A stretch of DNA of 64,000 nt, taken from assembly GCA_028554645.1 (NCBI GenBank), contig JAQOOI010000072.1, positions 186,001 through 250,000 on the forward strand, in the 5' to 3' direction. Shown here piece by piece: positions 1-9,506 of this stretch. The notes beneath the pieces were generated by a model. That model did no database searches, had not been told where the DNA came from, and saw only the letters and a list, made by a program, of their open reading frames with translations. The DNA is from Omphalotus guepiniiformis. Lineage: Eukaryota; Basidiomycota; Agaricomycetes; Agaricales; Omphalotaceae. Within the stretch, counting starts at the first letter, position 1, and each line of letters begins with the position of its first letter. The position numbers were made by a program, and so were the translations under genes.

Positions 1-693
1 ATCAAGATCAGGGACGAAGTAGGGGCAGCACTTAAGAAGGCAAAGGATGACATGACTCAGTATTACGACAAGAAGAGGAAACCATCAGTCGAATATAAGC
101 CTAATGACAAAGTATGGCTTGAAGCGACAAACCTGACTTCTGATCGACCAATGAAGAAGTTGGATGATAAACGATTTGGTCCTTTTGAAGTCGTAAAGAA
201 AAGTTGGAGCGACGTCGTATCAACTAAAGATACCGAAGACTTGGAAGAGGATACATCAGTCTTTAACGAAGTTCTACTGTCACCCTATCATCCGCCTGAA
301 TTCCCCGAGCAGCCTAAGAATGATAATCCGCCACCAGTGATAGAAGGAGAAGAACCGGAGTTTCGAAGTGGAAGAGATAGTAGATTCAGGGAAATATAGG
401 GGAGGGAGATTTGGATAACAAAAGTCCAATGGAAGGGATACTCGCGGCACGAACAAACATGGGAACCATTAGCAAACCTTGCAAACGCAAAAGAAGCAAT
501 CGAAGAGTTCCATAAAAAATTCCCCACTAAACCACGACCACCTCAGTTAAGAAAGATTGAGGTCCCAATTTCCTTATTCCCGACATCATTGTTACGACCT
601 ATCCCTGAAGCATGTACGGAAGTAGTAGAAACGAAGAAGATGCCGACAGAAGCATTAGCAGTGAAGTTAGGACGATGGGGACATCGTCCCTAA
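1..693 (+). pseudogene. Ty3/gypsy Pol C-terminus (integrase tail plus chromodomain), broken
   Basis: The frame reads straight from base 1 to a stop at 691-693. The first 65 codons match the integrase C-terminal region of fungal Ty3/gypsy elements (a YYDKKRK stretch, then DKVWLEA, then KKLDDKRFGPF). A chromodomain follows at about 400-530, with the hallmarks VQWKGY and HEQTWEP. An in-frame TAG at 397-399 falls at the chromodomain entrance, after the residues DSRFREI. The reading frame is unchanged on both sides of it, so this is a single nonsense change and not a frameshift. The stretch between the GPF motif and LLSPYHPP is shorter and more diverged than usual. The element is truncated by the window edge. 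Chromodomains in this position are characteristic of chromoviruses and direct integration to marked chromatin; the stop would remove that module. Confidence 0.85.
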
Positions 694-1200
694 GGAGGGG
701 GTCATGTTACGAATGTTTTCTTTTCATCTTATCTCATTGTTTGTACATATAGACACTTTTATTATCAGTAGATAGCATCTTAAGTTATAGATCTAGGGTT
801 ATATTAAATACACACGTAGGTAGCATGATGATCGAGATCAAGCATGTAGACCTCAAGGCGATCACGATCATTAATGAAACACTTGAGGCGATCGAACTCA
901 TGGTAGACACACGGTGGATTAGTCAAGGGTTATAGCCCAGGGTTTAGGGTTTTATTTACGTATATAACAAGTCCGCTTAGGTAGATATTTCTTTAGCTTC
1001 GATCTTGTCAATAACTCCTCGAGTTTAGACTTGTACTTAGCATATTTCCTTGTATCGTCTCTTTTCTCAATACCACTTTCTGCTTTTCTCTTACTCCGTG
1101 TGAAACTAAGATCATTGTGTTTGGTTATTTGAGTTTATAACTCGAGTCACTGACAGTGAGCCCATCGAGCTTGACAGCAATTGACTTGCAGATGCTACAC
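692..1200 (+). repeat. Polypurine tract and 3' LTR of the gypsy remnant
   Basis: A purine-rich tract (AAGGAGGGGG) sits immediately after the Pol stop and is followed by TGTTACG at 705, the usual polypurine-tract to LTR junction. The LTR body holds TATA-like and pyrimidine-rich stretches. I could not fix its 3' boundary: several ACA or CA endings lie between 1155 and 1200, and no partner LTR lies inside the window. No target duplication can be tested. Confidence 0.55.
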
Positions 1201-1439
1201 AAATATATATATCAGCTCAAGCTCACACTTCTCCATCTTCAGACACAAGAAATAGTGAGGTCAGAGAGCTCAACGCGCATCGAGGAGAGAGCAGGAGCGT
1301 AGCACGTAAGCAAGCTTACGTCATCCATCAGACCCTGCACTGCCGATCACATGCATCACCGGCACGCTCGGCTGTCACCTGACCGTGACGTGAGGGTCTT
1401 TATCCGGAGAGAAGTAAAAGATATTTTACGAAAAATTCA

Positions 1440-1537
1440 TGCCTCCTACCCGGATTGAACGAGTGACCTTCGCATGTTTGCATTACATAATGCTTATGTA
1501 ATACAAGTGCGACGCGCTACCACTACGCCAAGAAGGC
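1440..1537 (-). tRNA. tRNA-Thr (anticodon TGT) with a 26-base intron
   Basis: On the minus strand the sequence folds into a full cloverleaf. The acceptor stem GCCTTCT pairs with AGGAGGC (one G-U pair). The D stem is GCGT/GCGC with loop AGTGGTA. The anticodon stem is TCGCA/TGCGA. The T stem is ACTCG/CGGGT with loop TTCAATC. The discriminator base is A at 1440. The anticodon loop begins CT-TGT-A, giving anticodon TGT (threonine, ACA codons). Twenty-six extra bases follow position 37, the canonical tRNA intron site. They contain a perfect 8-bp hairpin, TTACATAA-GCA-TTATGTAA. The mature length without intron is 71 plus the discriminator. A and B boxes are both well formed. Confidence 0.9.
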
Positions 1538-1560
1538 TTGGATTTAAGTGGAGTGGTTCT

Positions 1561-1580
1561 CTATCACTACACCAAGAAGA
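1561..1580 (-). repeat. Partial copy of the tRNA-Thr 5' end
   Basis: This 20-base segment matches the tRNA 5' region at 1517-1536 at 17 of 20 positions (core ccaagaag). It contains only the acceptor and D-arm start, so it cannot form a tRNA. Confidence 0.5.
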
Positions 1581-1591
1581 GATGCTATTTG

Positions 1592-1801
1592 CTACCACTC
1601 AAGTCTCCTGGAATGGAGCATCATAGAGGTGAGAATCCCGTCTTTGACACAGACTACCAGTGCTTTGTGGTGCACTCTCAAAGAGTCAAGACTTTTGATG
1701 CGCATCTGAATACTGTAACCCTCACTCTGTCGAGTATCACCTGCGATTACACTGAAATCTTTACCAGCAATTGCCAGAATGGTACCACCGTACGCCAACA
1801 C
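1592..1801 (-). pseudogene. Proteasome subunit beta-6 (PRE7/PSMB1-like) gene fragment
   Basis: The minus-strand frame contains [20 protein letters not shown] followed by QSEGYSIQ, the strongly conserved N-terminal core of 20S proteasome beta-6. The next 35 residues match the family only in spacing and a few positions (HHKALVV, RRLEW). A stop then follows directly. There is no plausible start codon: an in-frame TAG lies just upstream, and the remaining roughly 150 residues of the subunit are absent. It is therefore a truncated, diverged pseudogene fragment. It lies between partial copies of the neighbouring tRNA's 5' end (1561-1580 and 1802-1822), which hints at a local rearrangement or insertion. 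Confidence 0.75.
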
Positions 1802-1822
1802 GGACCACTATGCCAAGAAGGC
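1802..1822 (-). repeat. Second partial copy of the tRNA-Thr 5' end
   Basis: Twenty-one bases match 1517-1537 at 18 positions, including the block gccaagaaggc. Together with the copy at 1561-1580 it brackets the proteasome pseudogene fragment. Confidence 0.5.
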
Positions 1823-1830
1823 ATGTACAA

Positions 1831-3385
1831 TATTGTTCATGGAAACTTGTTGCCACAAATCCTTGCACTTGCACTTTACCGCACTATCCGACTACCTTCT
1901 CCGATATACTTATGCACGAGCTCGCTCACTCGGATGAATTTGCAATCGGTACGGTGCGCGGTGTGTCGAAAATGATCATCCAGTCGGGCTACGGCATGCC
2001 TGTTTGGCTAGGGAAGCTGGCGTCGTATCTTCATGAACAAAGATATTTGGGGACCATCAAAGGGAGATGGCACAACGAAATGACACGAAGACAACACAAC
2101 GGAGTAGGGTTTTCCTCGCTCAATGAAGGGAGTTATTAAATCGCCCTGAGAAGAGGTTTTTTACCCCCTCCACTTACTATACCAACTAGATAACTTTCAA
2201 TTTCGCACAAAACCAGCATCGTCTGGCATTTTACTATACACTTTTACGATACACATCACTCCATAGTCCGGTTCGTCGAGGTTAACTACCCAACCTTAGT
2301 CCTTAGCTGACGTAGACGAATATCACGTTGTAAACATTGTAAACAAGTGACCTGCCGGTAGTCTAGTATCGATGCCACCCTTCATGTGACGGTCAAATTA
2401 GTGGTATACTCGGCTTTTGCAAGATTCAGTGGCAGTGGGTAAACCTGAAGGGTCAAAGTATTCCTGTTCACCTCGTGCACGTCAACACCAGGCTCCATCT
2501 AGTATTACACTTTGCCAGTTTGGTCCGAGTGGTTCTGATAAGGCAAGCTTGTCGACTCTCCAGAATCACCGCGCCGGAGAAGGATGCCGCCTCCATGATC
2601 GTATACTCGCAAGGAATTTGCGCTTCATTTCACTTGGATTGAGCAAGTGGGATTCTGTCCAGGAATGGTTTCAGGCTCTGTGTCCCAATGAAATGCTGCC
2701 CCATGATAGTCCACGACCAATTAAAAGTAAGCGCCTCAAGATCGAAGTTCCTGGCAGTGCAAACCTCGTAACCTATACAGTCAACGCATTCGTTCCAAGA
2801 TTCAAAGTGAATTCTTAATACCACATAGATTTGATTGACGCCTTAGGCTCTGCAGCATTCGGTAATAGTTTAGAAGAGGACATTTAATGCGCGCTCAGCG
2901 GGACTCGGAATATCTGAATTGTCCACCGCCTCGGGGTCACTGCTGCGAGATATCAGCGGTTACTATCGATGAGATTGTTATCAGCTACGCAGCGCAGTAG
3001 GATGGAATTTGAGCCAACCTTGGCTTTCTCCGGTACCATCATCTACCATGCCATTCAGGTCGTCCCACCGCTCATCACTGCTGTGTAGCTTGGGACTAGT
3101 CGCAAGGTTGATTGAAGTGGCCGAAGAACACACGAAGGAAACTTTGCCCCGTAGATTTCGAGATAGGATTGCCTCCTGAAGAACTAGATAGTAATGATAG
3201 AGTTTAAATCAATTCGCGAGAACAAGATGAACGTCGACGGTCGGGGAGCAAGCCGCCAGTCGGCAAGCAACAAGCCCACGTTGTTTGCGAAAGAGGCCAG
3301 ACCCAAACAGTTTCACTTACGCTTCGCTGTCTCAACGTTCCTTCTTCGTCCTGCAGGCTTCTGTCATTCTTTCTCCTTACAAGCC
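1831..3385. other. No recognisable gene
   Basis: Several medium ORFs exist, the longest at 2417-2818 (+, 133 codons), but none shows a family motif or a convincing splice structure. The last 150 bases are the upstream region of the GPI-protein gene. Confidence 0.5.
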
Positions 3386-4170
3386 ATGTTCGTCCGTCTT
3401 TCTACTGCTGTAACTGCCTTCTCGGCTCTCTTTTCTGTGGCTTCCGCTCAACTCAAGGTTTTGAGCCCTGGAGGAAGCACCCAGTGGTGGAGTCAGTCTA
3501 TTCTTACCGTTTTTGTTGCCTTTTCACTGACTGCTTTTTTGTAGTTGCTGACTCGACCAACCTACTTGTTTGGAACTGTAATGAGTCTCAAGTTCAAAAT
3601 TTCACTGTTTTGTGGGTGTTTAGTCGCTGTTGCTATATTTACTCGTTACTCAACTTCGAGAACCATTCAGGATATCCAACTCAAACGCCAACATTTTGCC
3701 TTCACCGATTGCCATGTAAGAGTACTTTGGGTTTGATCCGGAATAGGTGCTGAGGGTTCTGTATAGCATCGCACAGCAGCAGAACTACGTATGCTCGCTG
3801 TTGGTCACGAAAGACCAGGCCAATCAACCTGTTGGAACTGGATACTCTGTCCTTCTTGCCAACCCTCTTAATAACACTGATGTGCGTTTTATAACTCCTG
3901 GATGCTGATACCAATTGTTCATCGCTGCTTCAGGTTTACGCCCAGTCCGACGAATTCGAAATCAAGGATATTAATTCTCCATACCCTTCGACCACAGTAT
4001 CTCCGGAAACAGCTACGTCAACCCCTGCTGGTTCTGCTAGCGCTTCTGGCAGCTCTGCGAGTGGCTCTAGCAGCAGCAATACCTCTTCTAACGATGCTAC
4101 CTCCTTCAAGATTTCTCTTGGGTATGGTGTCGCTGCTGTCGGGGCCCTCTTTGGATTACTCGCCTTCTAA
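3386..4170 (+). CDS. Ser/Thr-rich GPI-anchored surface protein, KRE9/KNH family
   Basis: Five exons (3386-3491, 3545-3611, 3671-3715, 3767-3881, 3934-4170) join to 189 residues. A signal peptide (FVRLSTAVTAFSALFSVASA) opens the protein. The KRE9/KNH-like domain (Pfam PF10342 type) follows at about residues 21-120, with LKVLSPGGSTQWW, LLVWNCNES and TVLISNSNANILPSPIAII, then TKDQANQPVGTGYSVLLANP and YAQSDEFEI. A Ser/Thr/Gly-rich spacer follows, and a short hydrophobic C-terminus (YGVAAVGALFGLLAF) fits a GPI-attachment signal. Relatives are cell-wall or plasma-membrane glycoproteins linked to beta-glucan assembly; the exact function is unknown in Agaricomycetes. The third exon is only 45 bases, but it restores the conserved ILPSPIAII block in phase. 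Confidence 0.88.
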
Positions 4171-4759
4171 GAACTTTCTTTTCCCCTTGTTGTTCTTCTA
4201 TGGACTGATATGTCATTTTCCATCTTGGACCGTTTTATCTTCTGATGCCATGTCACATCGTCCTAGTCACTCTTTTCATAATACACTCCTTTCGGATATT
4301 TGGGTTCCACGACGTCTGTATGTGTCAGCTCCTCATATTTCTCTGTGAAATAAGAAGGCAGAGAATACGAAACTTTTCACATGGGTGTTTTCTCATGAGC
4401 GGTTTTGATTGGGGCTTTCCAATCACTGATCTTCCCGTTTCTCATCACCCATATCTCACGCACTTGGATGGCGAATGAGTTCAACTTGAACTTTGATCTC
4501 CTGGGAGACCTATACCCGCATCAGATGTGAGGAACGGTAACAAGGCTGGTGTGGTTGCTTCGATTTGTTCGTTGACTCGTTCCATATCCCGCAGTCGAAC
4601 CACTTAAATACCACCTCTCGCGTTCGTCGCTATTGGATTGTTTCACACTCCTTCTTTTTTCATTCCTATTTTCATCTATTTTGTCCCTGCCTTCAAATGC
4701 ACGCTCGCTAGGCGTAAGCGGCGGGAGGGCAAAGCCATATATCTGGATGCTTGGACAAA

Positions 4760-6592
4760 ATGGAGTTCCGATCAAGGTGCAGGAGCAGCTGTCAGTTTCC
4801 TTCTCGCTTTCCGGAACTACACATGTATTGATTGTATACTATCATTTATAGGGATGTCAATTATTACCTGTCTCTAAGCGCATTCAGTGAGTTTCTTTTT
4901 CGCGGTTGTCCAAGAAACCCGACGTCTGACTTTTTTTCTTTTTTCTTTGCTTCCTCGCGTCTTCTTGCAGCTCTGCTGTATTATGATTATTTCTTAACAT
5001 TGAATTGGGAAGTGGAGCGATTTTGGAAGCACCACTCCTTCACATGGGGCTCTGTCTTTTTCTATTTGAACCGCTATTTGAATCTTTTGGGCAGTGTACC
5101 AGTAGTTATGGAGTATTTCTGGGTTTCTGATGATAAGTCTAAAGCTAATGTGAGTGTTACTAGTGAATCGTGAATAATCACTGACCATTCGGGTATCATT
5201 CTTATAGATGTATGCTCTCATGTTTCTTTCTGGCACAACAGGGAACGCAAAAGACTAAAGTCTATGTAGCTGTTCACATCTGCAGATATATCATCAATAT
5301 TTCGCCATTGCTGTACAAGTAATTGTTGCAGGTTCGTATGTCAGCAGTCCTTTCCTCCGCTCGTATTCAAAGACCAATCAGCAATGCTCATCTTGCGGAC
5401 ATACGCTCTTTACGAGCGCAATCGCAAAATATTAGCGGTCATGTTGGCTGTCGCTACAGCTGCTCTCATAGTCGCTATTGTGAGTCCATAACATCCACTC
5501 TATGCCCGTCAACTGAAAACTTTTCCCTCGTCGGATGAAGTGGACTATTGTTGCTGGAAGGCACGAACGAATGGTAGAAGAGTTCGTCCCTCGAATTGGA
5601 TGCGCAACGTCACTCACTAACTCCGCGTAAGTCTGGGTCCCCTATCCTTGGAAATGATTCTTTTCTCCCGCTGATATGACGATATCGCATTTTCTTTTCT
5701 CACCCAGATCAAGACGTGAGTTCTCGAGCAGCCTTGTTCCTTGTGCTTACAGGAGATTGAAACCCACGCAGGTCTTGCAGTAGCATGGAGTGGAATGCTC
5801 GTTATCGATTCATTAATATTGGGTCTAACATTGTACAAGGCGCTCACACTCCGTAGAGGAGGTCGAGTGAGTCTGCTGACCGTTCTGTTACGAGATGGTA
5901 TGTTATTCGTTCATATCGTTACATGTGACTGACCATTCTCTTCCCGCCATTTTACGTATAGGTACTTTGTATTTTGGGTGAGGGTTATTTTTTTTCGTTC
6001 AGTCTGTGAGATTAGTGTGCTGATTCGGTTTCGATGTGATTTTTCGCAATAGCGTCATGAGTGCCTCTAACTTGGCCAACATATTGATATTCATTGCAAG
6101 TACTCTAGGTTCGCATACAAGCACTTGAACTGATGTCTCTATCTCTTTTTCTCAGCGTGGTGGTGTGAGTCATTTCAATTTCAGCACGTTGTTTTGTTTA
6201 CTGAGATGCATCTCTGGCTAGGTTCATACGAGAGGAGTGGGCACCACACTCACAAACGCGTGAGTTTCGCTTGTCCACGATTCCTTGAGAGCAACTGACG
6301 TGTACGTTGAATGTATAGAATGTCGTCCATCATGATCTCTAGATTAGTCTTAAATCTGAGAGACCCGCAACTAGCTGCTGCGGCCCGAACACACCTCCCA
6401 GGAGAACCGCCGCACTGGGGTCGGAGGGTCGATCCAGATCCTTTGATATCAACGCTGCAACCTACTTTTGGATCAGAAGATGATGCGGATATATGCTATA
6501 CATTTACTGATTCCTCAGGACGAAAAGGTGTACGTGGTGATGATGAGTTTGATGAAGTCTTTAGAGGAATCAAAAGTGAGATTCTTGTTTGA
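4760..6592 (+). CDS. DUF6533 seven-transmembrane protein (copy 1)
   Basis: The family is recognised by LLYYDYFLTLNWEVERFW near the N-terminus, then FYLNRYLNLLG, MLILRTYALYERNRKIL, LAVAWSGMLVIDSL, LTVLLRDGTLYF and MISRLVLNL, which follow the usual order of the DUF6533 membrane family. My exon model has 13 exons: 4760-4776, 4852-4886, 4971-5149, 5286-5331, 5382-5479, 5541-5626, 5708-5715, 5772-5897, 5962-5977, 6053-6095, 6156-6164, 6232-6269 and 6319-6592. They sum to 324 residues plus a stop. Exons of 8, 9 and 16 bases are unusually short. The intron after 6095 uses a GC donor (GCAAGT). The last exon may be spliced at 6572 to an alternative end near 6670. These proteins are predicted plasma- or endomembrane proteins of unknown function. 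Confidence 0.8.
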
Positions 6593-7115
6593 ATGAAAGC
6601 GTCTGCTGACTGATTCTTGTGTCAGGAGGAAGAGATGTATTACCTTTGACGTTTGCTACAATGAAATGATCAAACAGTTAGAGCTCAGAGATGCTATTTG
6701 TCGAAGTCTGAACGCAAGGTAATTTGAGCGTGCGCAATAGCACAACTTGTTGTGCTTAGATGTTCTCTTGCAACCTGGTCTGAAGAAAATCTGCTCCGGA
6801 ATCCTGACAGTTCTGTGAATTAGATCGGTTGATCCTCCGCGCCGCAGTCCGTGACATTCACTAATCTCGGTATCTTCGGCTTCTCCGTACGCCGGATGTA
6901 TATACGCATGTCGGCCCAGACCTCAGTGAACTAGATGATCACCGAAATTCAAGTACATATCAACTGCTTGTCCCTGGCTATGAATGGATATGTATGATTT
7001 GAACTTTACTCGGGCGTATCAGCATCGTTATCTGCCGCCTTAGTGCCCCTCAAGACATTCTCTCCCTCCTCCACCATCGTACACTACGTACGAGCGACTA
7101 GGGGATTAGTTGACA
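6593..7115. other. Intergenic region, no gene seen
   Basis: The first 80 bases may be an alternative spliced 3' end of the DUF6533 gene. The rest is presumably 3' UTR and the promoter of the glycosyltransferase. Confidence 0.5.
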
Positions 7116-9102
7116 ATGCGCAACATCCATGTTCGTCCAACCCAGGTCGTAATTGCGGTGTTGATCGTAGCGAGTGTTCTACTGGGAATATCGCTGCTCT
7201 CCTGGAATCATCCAATTACGCTCTCGCAATCCTCCTTCTGGATCCCCTCTTCAAGTTCTCACGATGTTACCGTCATGGGCGAGCTTTCGTCGGTCTTAAT
7301 CGACTCTGGGATTGAAAATACACCCTTTCCATTAACGATTATTCCTGAAGGCGCACATGTCGATGGATTTACGATTTTCGACAATCTTTACTTACGAAAC
7401 GGGACGCTTTATGTGCTTACTCCTGATCTTTTGGATATGCCGTCTAGGGAAGCTTTACTGTCTGCACCTCTTGACCAGGGCAGCGACGATATGACACCAA
7501 ACGATACAGTATGTTATTCCCTAGTTGTATCGCTGGCTTTGACGCTACTCAGCCTTGATTTCAGCACTTGCAGTTTATCAGCCCGGACAGAGCCGTAGAT
7601 GTGTTGGGAGCAATTCCGCCTTTGAGGATGGATGAATTTACAGCAATCGTTTATGATACTTCGCAGTTCGTGCACGTACGTCTCCCTAGCAAAATGAAAC
7701 TCGTGATTGTCAGTAATGCTTATTCTTTAGCACTTTTACCATTGGTGGGGAGAAATCATATTAGGCTTCTGGCGTGTCTACTCTATCCTTGATCTAAAAA
7801 ACAACAGCTCTGCGGGTTCCTCACTCGAATTTCCTAGCCGTTTTATGCTCCCTGTAAGTCAGTTCGTTTCATGCTAGAGGATGTATTTGTCACTGATTTT
7901 CGATACTAGTTTGTGGAGGGAAGAAGCTGGAGAGACCGTGCTGGAGTCATTGGGCCAATAATGCGTGCCGCGAATCCCTCGATATCAATAGAAATGTCAG
8001 AACAATGGGAGGACTTTATCGCGCTCGATAGGACCGTCGTCTTTAAACGCGTTGCCCTAATCAATCGAAGGGCAGCGCACATGCAGTAAGTAATATCCCG
8101 ACTTTTGTGTCCAAGCCATCAAAAACACACGCCTTATATGCGCCTGGTCCTTTTTATGGAATTATTTACTAGCCGATTAGGCAACGTCTGGTTCAAAATG
8201 ATTGCAGGCACCATGAGCCTTAACGTTCCCAATCACTTCTGGGAACCTCTCCGGAGAAAGATAGTGAAGAACTTGGTAGGTTTCGTTCCAGAACTAAACG
8301 ATCAAGGAATGGTGCTTTCCCCTTCGACCTCCGCTTCATCAAGACCCGTCGTAGTGTATATCTCTCGTCAGGGGGGAGGCAGGCGATTGCCTGCTGAGGA
8401 TCACGAATTGCTCGTGCAGAACTTGCAGCAACTAGACGCTGAGGACTTGTGTGAAGTCCATGTAGTTGCTCTGGAGAATATGAAGTTGAGGGCTCAAGTA
8501 GAGGTTGTATCGCGAGCGACAGTGGTATTATCCTGCCGGCTCCGACTATCTCGATACTTATTGTATACTTGGCGAACCTAGGTGGTTCTAGGTGTTCATG
8601 GGAACGGACTGACTGTAAGTCGTTCTTCAAATGGGCTGGATATCGCCTTATCTGATAGTGGATTATACAGCATCAGCTATGGATGCCTCCTTCTCCCCTT
8701 TCGACAGTCATTGAAATAGTGATCCCCGAAGGTGAGTATTGTCAAAGCTACCACTTCAACCATCGAATTTAACAACACAAAAAGGGTACACCTACGACTA
8801 CGAGATTCTCGCTAGAAATGTAGGCCACCAGGTATTTTTCACCTATAAAGGCTCCCACGTATACAACCGAATACTAAACAACCCCGGTCGCTCACCTAGC
8901 ACTACATAATCTGGAACGATACATCCATCACGTATCCACAAGGGACAACCCACGAAGTAAGCAATTTAAACCTGCCCTCTTACAGAATTAACATCGGCAG
9001 TATCAGGGTGTAAAGTATCCCCAAGGATTTCATAGTGATTCAATACCTCTTCACGGGCCTACAGTCGCCGCGATAATAAGAAAACGTCTGGGCTACAGAT
9101 GA
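7116..9102 (+). CDS. GT61-type glycosyltransferase (DUF563), type II membrane protein
   Basis: Ten exons (7116-7508, 7565-7675, 7731-7853, 7910-8085, 8173-8524, 8582-8614, 8671-8731, 8785-8831, 8900-8956, 9007-9102) join in phase to 482 residues. A short cytosolic N-terminus precedes one hydrophobic helix at about residues 9-29, the layout of a Golgi type II glycosyltransferase. The hallmark HFYHWWGEIILGFWRVYS opens exon 3. The catalytic-region signatures YISRQGGGRRL, VVLGVHGNGLTHQLWMP and a late HGPTVAA follow. The family (CAZy GT61) transfers xylose, GlcNAc or related sugars onto glycans or proteins. The start of exon 5 could also be near 8107 in the same phase. The gene ends convergently about 400 bases from the RRM gene. 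Confidence 0.87.
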
Positions 9103-9506
9103 CAATTGGAATTGAGAGCTACATTGGACACACTGGAATTAATTGTGTAGTAAAGGACGTTTGAAAGATTGTATCTTATGAGAGCTTGTTTGACTTGCAT
9201 CTATTGAAAGGAATGTATATTCCTCATTAATATTGTCGCATCCGTTTAGGCTTGCGGGAAGAAGTTGTGTACTTGTACACAGGTACATGAACTCTTATAT
9301 TCTGTACAATAATTACGAAGGTGTACGTGCTATCTGCTATCTGATACAAACGAGATATGCGTGTCTCGCAGGAGCGGGAATCAAAATTACTACAATAACA
9401 ATGTGAATGCGCGGCACCTTCAAGAAAACAAATTGCAACTCGACCAAGCGCCCATAAGAAAACGAAAAAATTTTCTGCTAAACCATATCAACCGATGCTC
9501 GTACAA
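9103..9506. other. Convergent intergenic region
   Basis: This segment lies between the 3' ends of the GT61 gene (+) and the RRM gene (-). It is AT-rich and presumably holds both 3' UTRs; no ORF is supported. Confidence 0.55.

Noticed and set aside
931..960. Telomere-like stretch (gggtttagggtttt)
   Set aside because: Only about two imperfect units, inside the gypsy LTR. It is far too short for a telomere or interstitial telomeric array.
2417..2818. 133-codon plus-strand ORF
   Set aside because: No recognisable domain, no supporting exons on either side, and an unremarkable start context. It is left inside the unassigned region.
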